Of a stretch of DNA of 64,000 nucleotides, positions 17,590 through 25,984 are shown one piece after another. This DNA comes from Chryseobacterium soli (GTDB taxonomy: Bacteria > Bacteroidota > Bacteroidia > Flavobacteriales > Weeksellaceae). The translations under genes and the position numbers were made by a program. The stretch is from the NCBI RefSeq assembly GCF_000737705.1, contig NZ_JPRH01000001.1, forward strand, positions 1 through 64,000. Direction: 5' to 3'. Position 1 is the stretch's first letter; the number at the start of each line of letters is the position of its first letter. The notes beneath the pieces are model-generated. The model saw nothing but the letters and a program-made list of their open reading frames with translations, made no database searches and was not told the origin of the DNA.

Positions 17590-18864
17590 CTATAGATCTT
17601 GTCCTACAGCATACTGCAGGTTTTCGTAGTATTGATTTAATTCTTTTTTGGTATCCAGGATGATCATTTTATTGCTGATATACGTATCCAGAAAATCCAT
17701 ATACTCCAGCATGCTTATATTTCTAAGTCTGAAATTTTTCTCATGGCTGGTGAGCAGTCCATCTAAAGTGGTTTCATACAAATCATCGATTTCGTGAGAG
17801 ATTTGCTGGGTTCTGATGTAATTTTGAAACACCGAAACAATTTCATTTTCCGATTTCATAATATTCTTACGGGTTTCATATCCGGATTTGGTAATTTCAA
17901 GCTTAGCTTCCTGAATATTTCCTTTGTTCCGGTCGAAAACCGGAAGGTCAAATGACACTCCCAATCCAATAAAATCTTTCATGATATTTCCCCCGCGGTC
18001 ATAACCTAAAGACAGCGCAATATCTGGTGTCTTCAAAGCATTCTGTAATTCCAGATTTTTCTGTGCATACTTTTCTTTATTTTTTGTCAGTAAAATATCC
18101 GGGCGGTTTTCTTTGGCGATCTGCATCCACTTGGACAATTCCAGTTCTGAGATTTGTTTATCCGGCATTTCCAGCGGATCTGAAATCACAATATAAGATG
18201 AAGAAGGAATGATAAGCAGCGCTTTTAGCTCTGCCTGCTGCTCTTCGATGTCCTGATGTAAGGAAATCAGCTTTTTCTTAAATTCAATTTCCTGAGCTTT
18301 CAGTCTGATGTATTCAGATTTGCTGATATTTCCCTGATTCAATTGATTCTGGTAGGATTTCGTTAATTTCTCAATAGAAGAGATCTGGTTCTGATATAAT
18401 TTCTGCTGCTCCTGATTGTATATCATTTCGGTAATGGTATTCCGCAAGAGTTTTTTTAGCTCACGCAGCACTTCCTGAAGCTCATACTTTTCTCCATCCA
18501 CTTCAATTTTCTGAAGTTCGATATTCTTCCGTCTTTTTCCGGCGGTTTGTATTACCTGTTCTATTTCAGCAGAGATCTGAGTATTTTTTCCCCAGTTTCC
18601 GATCAGGGCAGGCTGTTGTTCAATATCATAGGTCCGCCATAAATTGACTTCACTGATGCTTAGTTTAGGATTTGGCCAGAATTTAGCCTGTACCACACGG
18701 GCTTCTGCCTGGGAAATTTCAAGTTTTTGGCTGATAAGATCCAAATTGTTTGCAATAAAGATCGATTCAGCTTCTTTTCTGCCGACCGATAGAGTATCCG
18801 AAATCTGCGCTGAAAAGAAACCGAAAAAATGAATGTACAATAGGGTAAAAATAATTTTCTTCAA
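17590..18864 (-). CDS. TolC-family outer-membrane channel of the efflux system
   Basis: The 424-residue protein has a signal peptide (FFGFFSAQ) and two long helical repeats of the outer membrane efflux protein family (CusC/CzcC). It forms the channel for the adaptor and RND pump. The only sensible start is TTG at 18864; it is preceded by a perfect TAGCTTTG -7 box and the phased repeats. The next gene begins 2 bases after its stop. It is the first gene of the efflux operon. Confidence 0.9.
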   Translation of the reverse strand: MKKIIFTLLYIHFFGFFSAQISDTLSVGRKEAESIFIANNLDLISQKLEISQAEARVVQAKFWPNPKLSISEVNLWRTYDIEQQPALIGNWGKNTQISAEIEQVIQTAGKRRKNIELQKIEVDGEKYELQEVLRELKKLLRNTITEMIYNQEQQKLYQNQISSIEKLTKSYQNQLNQGNISKSEYIRLKAQEIEFKKKLISLHQDIEEQQAELKALLIIPSSSYIVISDPLEMPDKQISELELSKWMQIAKENRPDILLTKNKEKYAQKNLELQNALKTPDIALSLGYDRGGNIMKDFIGLGVSFDLPVFDRNKGNIQEAKLEITKSGYETRKNIMKSENEIVSVFQNYIRTQQISHEIDDLYETTLDGLLTSHEKNFRLRNISMLEYMDFLDTYISNKMIILDTKKELNQYYENLQYAVGQDL

Positions 18865-18883
18865 GGTCTCATATTTAAGACCA

Positions 18884-18913
18884 CAAAGCTATTTCCTGCA
18901 CATTAAAGCCCAA
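18884..18913 (-). promoter_or_regulatory. Promoter of the efflux operon
   Basis: On the minus strand TTG (18913-18911), a 19-base spacer and TAGCTTTG (18891-18884) fit the Bacteroidota consensus. The TTG lies between the first two 11-bp-phased repeats. Confidence 0.8.
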
Positions 18914-18963
18914 TTCAAATAGAATTAAGATTGGATTAAGCCCACATTAGAGTTTGATTAGAG
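18902..18963 (-). promoter_or_regulatory. Six phased heptads, probable response-regulator binding array
   Basis: Heptads start at 18902, 18913, 18924, 18935, 18946 and 18957, exactly 11 bp apart. In plus-strand orientation they read ATTAAAG, ATTCAAA, ATTAAGA, ATTAAGC, ATTAGAG and ATTAGAG, separated by 4 bases. In transcription direction they are of the YTYTAAT type. A 7+4 layout is the classic arrangement of OmpR/PhoB-family sites. The array lies upstream of and into the -33 region of the efflux promoter and runs over the stop codon of the sensor kinase gene. Confidence 0.75.
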
Positions 18964-20328
18964 CGTCCCGGATACTTTGGGAAATGTAAGAGAAACAGTA
19001 GTTCCCTGGCCGATGAGAGAATTAATTTTGATGTCAATATGATGGTGATCAAAAACACTTTTAGACAGCGAAAGTCCAATACCACTTCCCTTTACATGAT
19101 CAACATTTTTACCTCTGTAAAATGTTTCTGTCACTTTATCGAGATCATCATCGGCAATTCCTTTGCCCTGGTCTTTAATCTCTATCTGCAATTGTTGATT
19201 ATTTTCCAGCAACGTAATTACAATCGGATGATGATCAGAATATTTAACTGCATTTTCCACAAGGTTATACAATGCCAGATATAACAGCGTTTCATTTCCC
19301 GGAAACTCCAGCAAATACGGTTTTGTAATTTGCAAATCAATACTAATGGAACCGTTATTTTCCAACGCTTTAGGATGCAACTTTTCATAAATCTTCCAGA
19401 TCAGTTCATCAATCCGTACCTGTTGATGTGACTTTTCAAGTTTGGTCAGCCCCGACATCAGTAAAAGATTATTGAGAATATTCTCGATCTCATATACATT
19501 TTCCAACGACTCTTTCACTACATTTCTGTATTCTTCCGGAGTTCTGTCTTTTTGAGCAAAAACTTCCAAATTTCCTGAAATGGCAGCCAAAGGTGTTTTA
19601 AATTCATGGGAAACATAATTGATAAAATTCTGCTGTAACAGCATACTTTCAGAAATTCTGCCCAGTAATTTATTGTACGATTTAATAAGCTCATCAATTT
19701 CATCATGGGTATTGGTAGAAGTAATGGCTTTAGAAATGTCGTTGTACTCTACATTATTGATCCGCTCAACCACATTAGAAATCGGCTTGTACACTATCTT
19801 AGAAAGATACCGGCTTAAAAAGTATATCGCAAGAAGCCCGATGATCAGTACACACAGCATAATCACCGAAAGTCTGATCATCTGCGAGGTAAAAGAACTG
19901 CTTGATGATTTGGCAAAGACCACAAAATTCCCCTGGTTATCCGGATAAAAAATACCGTAGTAAAAATTATTATCTGCCATAAACTGCACACTTTTGCTGT
20001 TTCTTGCAACCCGGAGATGCTGCAGCTTAATATTTTTATCATTCAGGTTTTGTCCGAAAGTAACCTGATTATTCTGGTCATATACAGCGACCTGTTTGTT
20101 TTCAATAAGGTGGGTGTATTCGCGTTTTATCTGGGCATGCCTGTTTTTCGGGAGCTCATCTTTTTCTAGATAATAAATAGCAGAAATCAGCGCTGTATTT
20201 TTCAGTCTTTCAAAATAAGAGATTTTCGTACTGTCATAATACGCCAGGAAAATAATTCCAAACGTAACGATGGAAACAATGCCGAATGAAAGGCTGGAAA
20301 TAAGGGTAAATCTGTTTCTTAATGTCAT
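18958..20328 (-). CDS. Sensor histidine kinase of the metal-efflux two-component system
   Basis: The 456-residue kinase has TM1 (about 10-30), a periplasmic domain to about 150, TM2 (about 152-172), a HAMP linker, and a HisKA domain with H241 in YVSHEFKTPLAAISGN. The ATPase domain has N-box NLVENAVKY, G1 DQGKGIADDD and G2 GSGIGLSLSKS. It should phosphorylate the response regulator encoded 2 bases upstream. The periplasmic domain shows no clear metal-binding cluster. The efflux operon 93 bases downstream is the likely target. Confidence 0.94.
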   Translation of the reverse strand: MTLRNRFTLISSLSFGIVSIVTFGIIFLAYYDSTKISYFERLKNTALISAIYYLEKDELPKNRHAQIKREYTHLIENKQVAVYDQNNQVTFGQNLNDKNIKLQHLRVARNSKSVQFMADNNFYYGIFYPDNQGNFVVFAKSSSSSFTSQMIRLSVIMLCVLIIGLLAIYFLSRYLSKIVYKPISNVVERINNVEYNDISKAITSTNTHDEIDELIKSYNKLLGRISESMLLQQNFINYVSHEFKTPLAAISGNLEVFAQKDRTPEEYRNVVKESLENVYEIENILNNLLLMSGLTKLEKSHQQVRIDELIWKIYEKLHPKALENNGSISIDLQITKPYLLEFPGNETLLYLALYNLVENAVKYSDHHPIVITLLENNQQLQIEIKDQGKGIADDDLDKVTETFYRGKNVDHVKGSGIGLSLSKSVFDHHHIDIKINSLIGQGTTVSLTFPKVSGTL

Positions 20329-20330
20329 TT

Positions 20331-21005
20331 TTAATCTTTAACCAGGTAACCTGTTCCTTTTACGGTATGAATGATTTTTTGCTCTGTTTCATCAATTTTA
20401 TTCCGGATATACGAAATATAAACATCCACGACATTCGTGGTACTGTCAAAATTAATCCCCCAGACATTATGTAAGATCTGTGTTCTGCTCAATACCTTGT
20501 TTTTATGCTCCATCAGAAAAGTTAGAAGCTTATATTCTGTAGGAGAAAGTTCGATCTCCTTATCATTCTGGATCACTTTGTGAAGATTGGTGTCAACCCT
20601 CAGATTCCCACAAGACAGAAGTTCAGCATCTTCCTGATAGCTCAATTTATTCCGTCTTGTGAGGGCTTTGATTCTTGAAATCAGCTCTTCAAAATGAAAC
20701 GGTTTGGATAAATAATCATCCGCACCAAGATCAAGCATTTTAATTTTATCATCAGGACTGTTCAACGCACTTAAAACCAGGATGGGTGTATAATTTTTTT
20801 TGAACCTGATAAGCTGAGTCAACTGCATTCCATCCATTCCAGGAAGCATAATATCCATCAGAATAATATCAAAATCATAGGCATTAATAAAATCACGCGC
20901 CTTTTCCCCGGAATCTGCGAGCACCATCTGGTACCCGGCTTCACCCAACCCTTTGACAAGGAATTTGCTGATTCGTTCATCATCTTCAACTAACAAAATA
21001 TTCAT
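20331..21005 (-). CDS. OmpR/PhoB-family response regulator
   Basis: The 224-residue regulator has a receiver domain with acidic pocket VEDDE, phosphoacceptor D51 in LMDIMLPGMDG and the conserved Lys in YLSKPF. A winged-helix output domain follows (LSPTEYKLLTFLMEHKNKVLSRTQIL, ending with an HTVKGTGYLV wing). Proteins of this family bind tandem direct repeats with 10-11 bp period, which matches the six heptads in front of the efflux operon. It is the first gene of the pair and directly precedes the kinase. Confidence 0.95.
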   Translation of the reverse strand: MNILLVEDDERISKFLVKGLGEAGYQMVLADSGEKARDFINAYDFDIILMDIMLPGMDGMQLTQLIRFKKNYTPILVLSALNSPDDKIKMLDLGADDYLSKPFHFEELISRIKALTRRNKLSYQEDAELLSCGNLRVDTNLHKVIQNDKEIELSPTEYKLLTFLMEHKNKVLSRTQILHNVWGINFDSTTNVVDVYISYIRNKIDETEQKIIHTVKGTGYLVKD

Positions 21006-21077
21006 ACGTCCTGAAATTTCCTATAAATATAGGGATTCAAAAAAATAAGTCTGCATCAAATACCTCATACCAATCCA

Positions 21078-21095
21078 TTTTAATAAAATCTTAAG
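21078..21095 (+). promoter_or_regulatory. Two heptads between the response regulator and rmuC
   Basis: TTTTAAT (21078-21084) and TCTTAAG (21089-21095) are 11 bp apart and resemble the efflux-operon heptads. They lie 73 bases upstream of the response regulator start, in opposite orientation to those upstream of the efflux genes. This could be an autoregulatory site; two repeats in AT-rich DNA is weak evidence. Confidence 0.3.
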
Positions 21096-21140
21096 CAGTG
21101 ATAGTTATTCCAATAAATTTTTACACCCGGCTTTTTTTCA

Positions 21141-21148
21141 TAATTTTG
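21141..21148 (+). promoter_or_regulatory. -7 box of rmuC close to the start codon
   Basis: TAATTTTG is a perfect TAnnTTTG and ends only 4 bases before the ATG at 21153, so the transcript would begin at or within a few bases of the start codon. Confidence 0.5.
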
Positions 21149-21152
21149 AAAG

Positions 21153-22661
21153 ATGGAGCTGACTTATTTAATTATTGGATGTATTGCCGGAGGAATTCTG
21201 GGAGCAGTTATTGTATATTTTGTATTGAAATCTTCTATGGTTTCAAGAAGTTCTTATGACGAACTGAATAATCTGTTTATTAAAAGTACATCAGATCAGG
21301 AAAATGCCAACCTGAAAATTCAGGAACTTCATCTCATGATCAATCAGGAAAAAGAGCTAAGTTTACAGCAGACCGATCTTTTCAATGACCTTAAAAATGA
21401 ATTTGCAAAAATATCAGCAGAATATTCATCGGTAGTCACTCAACTTCAGGAATACAGGAATATCAACGTAAAGCTAAATACTCAAATTGACACACTTTTA
21501 GCTGAAAAACAGGATATTTTCGCTAAAAACGCTGAACTTTTTGCAAAAAATGAAGGATTACAGCAATCTCTCAATACCCAAAAAGAAGAAATCACCAAAA
21601 TCCAGGATGAATCTAAGCTGCAGTTTGAAAACCTTGCGAATAAGATATTAGAAGAAAAATCCGAAAAATTCACAACCCTTAATCAAAACAATTTAAAAAC
21701 AATTCTAGAACCTTTTCAGGAGAAAATTGCCGATTTAAAAAACAGGGTAAACGAAGCGTATGAAAAGGAAAATAAAGAACGTTTTTCCTTAGCAGAAAAG
21801 GTAAAAGAGCTTGCGGAACTGAACCAGCAAATCTCTGAGGACGCCAAAAAACTGACAAGAGCTTTAAAAGGAGAAAGCAAAACCCAGGGAAACTGGGGTG
21901 AAATGATTCTGGAAAGCATTCTTGAAAAATCAGGTTTGGTAAAAGGCCGGGAATATTTCCTTGAACATGAACTCCGTGATGAAGATAATAAAGCACTTTT
22001 TTCAGAATTTTCGGGTAAAAAAATGCGTCCGGATGCTGTAATAAAATACCCCGATGAAAGAAATGTAATCATTGATTCTAAAGTATCTCTGACTGCATTC
22101 ACAGAGTTGGTGGATGAAACCGATCAGGATATTTATATGATTAAACTGAACCAGCATTTGTCTTCCATCAAAAATCACATCAATCAGCTGAGCCAGAAAG
22201 CTTATGACGATTATGGGAAATCTTTGGACTTCGTGATGATGTTTATTCCAAGTGAACCTGCTTATATTGCGGCAATGCAGGCAGATCCAAACTTATGGAA
22301 CTACTCCTACGACAGAAGAATCCTCTTACTGAATCCAAGCAACCTGATTACTTCATTAAAGCTGATCGCAGACCTTTGGAAGCGTGAATATCAAAATAAA
22401 AATTCCATGGAAATTGCAGAACGAGGGGCTAAGCTCTATGATAAATTTGTAGGATTTGTGGACAATTTAGAAAAAGTGGGTAGAAATCTGGATCAGGCTA
22501 AAAACGTATACAATGAAGCTTATAAGCAGTTGTCTACAGGAAATGATAATCTTGTGATCCAGACCCAGAAACTGAAATCATTAGGAATTAAAAATAAAAA
22601 AGATCTACCCCAAAGTATGATCGACAATTCTCAGGTTTATCTTGAGAATGATGAGGAATAG
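21153..22661 (+). CDS. rmuC: RmuC-family DNA recombination protein
   Basis: The 502-residue protein has an N-terminal membrane anchor (residues 3-25), a long coiled coil to about 220 and then the RmuC nuclease-like domain. The latter contains QGNWGEMILESILEKSGL, RPDAVIKYPDERNVIIDSKVSL and MMFIPSEPAYIAAM. RmuC limits recombination between short inverted repeats and has a predicted PD-(D/E)xK-like core; the D-x-K of IDSKVSL fits. It is a single gene with its own terminator. Confidence 0.95.
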   Translation: MELTYLIIGCIAGGILGAVIVYFVLKSSMVSRSSYDELNNLFIKSTSDQENANLKIQELHLMINQEKELSLQQTDLFNDLKNEFAKISAEYSSVVTQLQEYRNINVKLNTQIDTLLAEKQDIFAKNAELFAKNEGLQQSLNTQKEEITKIQDESKLQFENLANKILEEKSEKFTTLNQNNLKTILEPFQEKIADLKNRVNEAYEKENKERFSLAEKVKELAELNQQISEDAKKLTRALKGESKTQGNWGEMILESILEKSGLVKGREYFLEHELRDEDNKALFSEFSGKKMRPDAVIKYPDERNVIIDSKVSLTAFTELVDETDQDIYMIKLNQHLSSIKNHINQLSQKAYDDYGKSLDFVMMFIPSEPAYIAAMQADPNLWNYSYDRRILLLNPSNLITSLKLIADLWKREYQNKNSMEIAERGAKLYDKFVGFVDNLEKVGRNLDQAKNVYNEAYKQLSTGNDNLVIQTQKLKSLGIKNKKDLPQSMIDNSQVYLENDEE

Positions 22662-22710
22662 TATATTTCCTTGCTTTTAAAAGAAATTAACATCAGATCA
22701 AAAAATATTT

Positions 22711-22737
22711 TCCCGGCAGAAGTCGGGATTTTTATTT
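22711..22737 (+). terminator. Terminator of rmuC
   Basis: Stem TCCCGGC/GTCGGGA with loop AGAA (one G-T pair) followed by TTTTTATTT. It begins 49 bases after the rmuC stop codon. Confidence 0.75.
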
Positions 22738-22800
22738 CCCTATTTTTATCTACCTTCTTATTTTCATAACAAGTAAAGAAGTCTACTCATAAAATTTACA

Positions 22801-22808
22801 TAATTTTG
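22801..22808 (+). promoter_or_regulatory. -7 box of the TrmH-like gene close to the start codon
   Basis: TAATTTTG ends 4 bases before the ATG at 22813, the same unusual spacing as in front of rmuC. Confidence 0.5.
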
Positions 22809-22812
22809 CAGA

Positions 22813-23580
22813 ATGCTAATAGAAAGTCTTCAGAACGATAAAGTAAAATACATCACTAAACTTATTACTGATAACCGATTCCGTAAAAAATCCAAAGTTT
22901 TTACGGTAGAAGGTCAGCAGGAAAATGAAAGAGCACAGCAATACAGCTTTGAAGCTGTAGAGTTTTTTATCTGTGAAAGTATTTTCAAAGGGGAAATTCC
23001 TCAGGGAAAGATCCATTATGTAAGCGAAAAGGTGTATGAAAAAATAGCATACCGTGGAAGTTCGGAAGGAATTATAGGAATTTACCATACCAAAGAATCA
23101 GAATTATCTTCTTTTAATCCGAAACATGATTCTACGGTTATTATTGTTGAAGGGGTGGAAAAGCCGGGAAATCTTGGGGCCATCTTAAGAAGCTGTGAAG
23201 CATTTAGGATCGATGCATTGATTGTGGCAAACGGAAAAGCAGATTTTTATAATCCAAACGTTATCCGATCAAGTGTAGGATGTCTCTTCGGAATGGAAAT
23301 TTTTGAAGCTGAAAATGATGAGACGTTAGCATTTTTGCAGAAAAACAGCTTTAACATCTACACCACTTTAATGGATGAAAGTGCAGAAGATCTTTATAAA
23401 AGAGATTTCAGTCAGCGGTCTGCTGTTCTTTTTGGAACTGAGCACTCAGGCTTAAGTGATTTCTGGATAGGCAAAGGAAAAAACACATTAATTCCAATGG
23501 CCGGAAGCATTGATTCTTTGAATCTAAGCAATGCCGTTGCGATTACCTGTTATGAATCTTTGAAACAGAAGAAGGGATAA
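22813..23580 (+). CDS. TrmH/SpoU-family RNA 2'-O-methyltransferase
   Basis: The 255-residue protein has an N-terminal substrate-binding domain (about 1-95) and a SPOUT knot domain. The three SpoU motifs are IIVEGVEKPGNLGAILRSCEAF, VLFGTEHSGLSDFW and IPMAGSIDSLNLSNAVAI. It should 2'-O-methylate a ribose in rRNA or tRNA using S-adenosylmethionine; the exact nucleotide cannot be told from the sequence. It is a single gene. Confidence 0.93.
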   Translation: MLIESLQNDKVKYITKLITDNRFRKKSKVFTVEGQQENERAQQYSFEAVEFFICESIFKGEIPQGKIHYVSEKVYEKIAYRGSSEGIIGIYHTKESELSSFNPKHDSTVIIVEGVEKPGNLGAILRSCEAFRIDALIVANGKADFYNPNVIRSSVGCLFGMEIFEAENDETLAFLQKNSFNIYTTLMDESAEDLYKRDFSQRSAVLFGTEHSGLSDFWIGKGKNTLIPMAGSIDSLNLSNAVAITCYESLKQKKG

Positions 23581-23682
23581 AGAAGATTTTTAGATATTAG
23601 ATTTCAGATATCAGACTTTCGTTATGGTAAATGATTGTTAGAAATTATTTTAACAGATATACTAAAATATAAAGCATAAAAA

Positions 23683-23707
23683 AACCGCTTCACCAGGTGA
23701 AACGGTT
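23683..23707 (-). terminator. Terminator of the Ala-rich lipoprotein gene
   Basis: Nearly perfect inverted repeat AACCGCTTCACC/GGTGAAACGGTT with one mismatch. On the minus strand it is followed by a run of U. It lies 28 bases after the stop codon at 23735. Confidence 0.85.
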
Positions 23708-23734
23708 CTTTTATTTGTTAAGCGTGAGCTAAAA

Positions 23735-24076
23735 TTATTTCTTAGCAGCTTCTTTAGTTGCATCTTTAGCAGCGTCAGCAGCTCCTTTAGCAGCATCAGC
23801 AGCTCCTTTAGCAGCATCTCCAGCAGCAGCAGCAGTAGCTTTAGCAGCATCACCAGCAGCAGCAGTTGTAGCAGCAGCAGCATCTTTAGTTGCACCAGCA
23901 GCAGCAGTAGCAGCAGAATCTACAACGTGAGCAGCAGAATCAGCAACAGTAGCAGCAGAATCAGTAGCAGCAACAGCAGCAGAATCAGCACCTCCTTCAG
24001 TAGAAGTAGCTTCAGTTTTTTTACAAGCAACTAGAGAGATTGCAGCGATAGCAGCTACGAATAATGACTTTTTCAT
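23735..24076 (-). CDS. Ala-rich low-complexity lipoprotein
   Basis: The 113-residue protein has a lipobox (ISLVAC, Cys18) and then a mature part made almost wholly of Ala, Asp, Lys, Thr and Gly. It carries short repeats of the type DSAA, AAAGDAAK and KGAADAA. The pattern predicts a long amphipathic helix like LEA-type or Lpp-like structural proteins. The DNA is a GCA/GCT-rich imperfect tandem repeat that can slip. Probably an abundant envelope protein, function unknown. It has a promoter-like TACCTTTG upstream and a strong terminator. Confidence 0.8.
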   Translation of the reverse strand: MKKSLFVAAIAAISLVACKKTEATSTEGGADSAAVAATDSAATVADSAAHVVDSAATAAAGATKDAAAATTAAAGDAAKATAAAAGDAAKGAADAAKGAADAAKDATKEAAKK

Positions 24077-24145
24077 AATAAATTAAATTTAATTTTGTTA
24101 ATATTGTTTTTTAAAATTTTCTTCTGTTCCGTTATTTGAACAAGA

Positions 24146-24153
24146 CAAAGGTA
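24146..24153 (-). promoter_or_regulatory. -7 box of the Ala-rich lipoprotein gene
   Basis: TACCTTTG on the minus strand ends 69 bases before the start codon at 24076. It is divergent from the plus-strand promoter at 24169-24199. Confidence 0.5.
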
Positions 24154-24168
24154 TAGCAGATAGAAAAG

Positions 24169-24199
24169 TTGTTTATGAAAAATAATTGTAATACCTTTG
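24169..24199 (+). promoter_or_regulatory. Promoter of the 24259 gene pair
   Basis: TTG (24169-24171), a 20-base spacer and TACCTTTG (24192-24199) match the Bacteroidota consensus. It lies 59 bases before the TTG start of the next gene. Confidence 0.7.
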
Positions 24200-24258
24200 T
24201 AAAATAGTTTTACAATTAAATATAACTGATAATCAATAATTTAATTATTTAAAATAAA

Positions 24259-25419
24259 TTGACAGATTTAGATCTATTGCATTTTGAGCAGCTAAAAAAG
24301 GATGTGCAGGCTCAATATTTAAAAGAATACACTCCTTCCCATGATGATATTTCAAAATGGAAAGGAATTGATATTATATATTTCCAGGAAGACCTTCGCA
24401 AAAAAGCAAAAGGCAACATCAGCGAAAAATCTTTTTATACCTATTTTAAAACTTCACCAGTCACTAAAATTCCGAGAATTGATATGCTTAATTTATTGAG
24501 CATCTATGCGGGTTACGATTCATGGTATGAATTTAAAAAACAGCATCTTTTTTCCGGAGAACTGCTTCAGGATGACACTGATTTAAGTGATGAAGAAATG
24601 AAAGAATTAGAGGAAACGGTTGCTCAATCGCCTGTTTCTTTAAAAACAGAGATTCAGCAGAATAAAATTGATTTAAAGCCTCAAGAAAATGTTGATTTAC
24701 AAAAATCAATACCTGAAAATCAAGTATTTAATGAAAATAAAAATACTGATCAAAAAGATGTAATCGCAAAACCTAATAAAAACTTTTTCAGGAAGAATGT
24801 CTGGGCAATTGTTACAACAGTGTTAATTTCTATAACAGGACTTCTGGGATTTAAGGATGAGATTTTTTCAAAGACGTATAAATACTGCTTTACAGATGCT
24901 GACAGAGGAACTTCCGTGATCAATACGCTGGAAATAAGAGTCATGAAAGAAAACGAGTCGCCTCTGATCTATAAAATAAAACCGGGAGAATGTTTTTATT
25001 ATTCCACAAAGGATAAAAATCTGATTATGGAGATCAGTGCGCCCTTCTACGAATCTTTAAAGGTCAACAGAAGCCTTGAAAACGCTCCGGGAGAGGAATT
25101 GATCGAAATGAAACCTGATGATTACAAAATGGCCGTTAATTACTTCTCCGTAAAAGATGCGAATGGAAACCCTGAGCTTCTTAAACAGAAAAGAAGTCAA
25201 CTGGAAAACCTGATCAGCAGCAATGCCGTTATTTATCAGGTATATGATAATAAAACCTACGGTATAGAAAGACTGGACAAACAGAAGTATATTACTTTAG
25301 TAACTACCCCTACCACATCATTGAAGAATCTTAACGTCATTGAGATGAAAAAAGACAACAATGGGAAAATAATATCCATTAAATTCAAAATAGCAAGTAC
25401 AGATGAAAAGAATAAATAA
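24259..25419 (+). CDS. Single-pass membrane protein, unknown function
   Basis: The 386-residue protein begins with a TTG codon; no in-frame ATG lies upstream before a stop. Residues 1-95 form a helical domain with ISEKSFYTYFKTSPVTKIPRID and YAGYDSWYEFKKQH, seen in other flavobacterial proteins of unknown role. A Gln/Asn-rich linker leads to one transmembrane segment (about 178-195, VWAIVTTVLISITGLLGF) and a C-terminal extracytoplasmic domain. The layout resembles a membrane-bound sensor or anti-sigma-like protein, but no known motif proves it. It overlaps the following lipoprotein gene by 17 bases. Confidence 0.75.
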   Translation: MTDLDLLHFEQLKKDVQAQYLKEYTPSHDDISKWKGIDIIYFQEDLRKKAKGNISEKSFYTYFKTSPVTKIPRIDMLNLLSIYAGYDSWYEFKKQHLFSGELLQDDTDLSDEEMKELEETVAQSPVSLKTEIQQNKIDLKPQENVDLQKSIPENQVFNENKNTDQKDVIAKPNKNFFRKNVWAIVTTVLISITGLLGFKDEIFSKTYKYCFTDADRGTSVINTLEIRVMKENESPLIYKIKPGECFYYSTKDKNLIMEISAPFYESLKVNRSLENAPGEELIEMKPDDYKMAVNYFSVKDANGNPELLKQKRSQLENLISSNAVIYQVYDNKTYGIERLDKQKYITLVTTPTTSLKNLNVIEMKKDNNGKIISIKFKIASTDEKNK

Positions 25420-25984
25420 TTTTTTAATTTTTACCTTAATGCTTCTCGCTTTGGCTTCCTGCACCAAAAACAAAACCGAAGCAAGCGATCTGGATAAGTT
25501 AAGAAACAGCAACAATACGAAAAGCTATCCTGCAGTGCAGATGGACAGCATGCAGGCTGTCAATACAATCACCAAACAAAAAGTACAGGAACTTCTGGAC
25601 CTGTCTACCCTTTATCTGTCGGGTAATAGAAATACAGAAATTGATACTGTCATCTATTCTCAAATGGAAAGCTATTTCCATAAGCCTGACACACTGACTT
25701 TCAAAAAACTGTTCAGAGAACTGGACAGCCTGAAAGTGAAGACTGTAAAAGTGAATAACCTGAATGTTTATAAGGAATTTTATAAGCAGGATACACTGGA
25801 TTATGCAAAGTTTAATGTAGAATATTTCGACAATAAAAACAGATCTCTTGGAATTTTTGAGAAAAATGCACAATATATTTTACTTTCAACAGCTAAAGCA
25901 AAAAAAGAATTTAAATTCTACTTCCTTGATTTTTACTCGGCACCATTGAAGAAAGACAGCACCTCGGTGGTAGTCACCAAGTAA
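25403..25984 (+). CDS. Lipoprotein, unknown function
   Basis: The 193-residue protein has a lipobox (LALASC, Cys20) and a mostly alpha/beta mature domain with no recognised motif. Its start overlaps the end of the membrane-protein gene by 17 bases, so the two are translationally coupled and probably act together in the envelope. Its 3' end overlaps by 52 bases the 3' end of the convergent cyclo-ligase gene, an unusually long tail-to-tail overlap with no terminator between. Confidence 0.8.
   Translation: MKRINNFLIFTLMLLALASCTKNKTEASDLDKLRNSNNTKSYPAVQMDSMQAVNTITKQKVQELLDLSTLYLSGNRNTEIDTVIYSQMESYFHKPDTLTFKKLFRELDSLKVKTVKVNNLNVYKEFYKQDTLDYAKFNVEYFDNKNRSLGIFEKNAQYILLSTAKAKKEFKFYFLDFYSAPLKKDSTSVVVTK

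Noticed and set aside
23662..23895. Leu-rich open frame antisense to the Ala-rich lipoprotein
   Set aside because: It arises from the GCA/GCT repeat read in another frame; the lipoprotein has a signal, lipobox and terminator.
23735..24076. CRISPR-like array
   Set aside because: The repeats are short, irregular, in frame and coding; no direct repeat with unique spacers is seen anywhere in the window.
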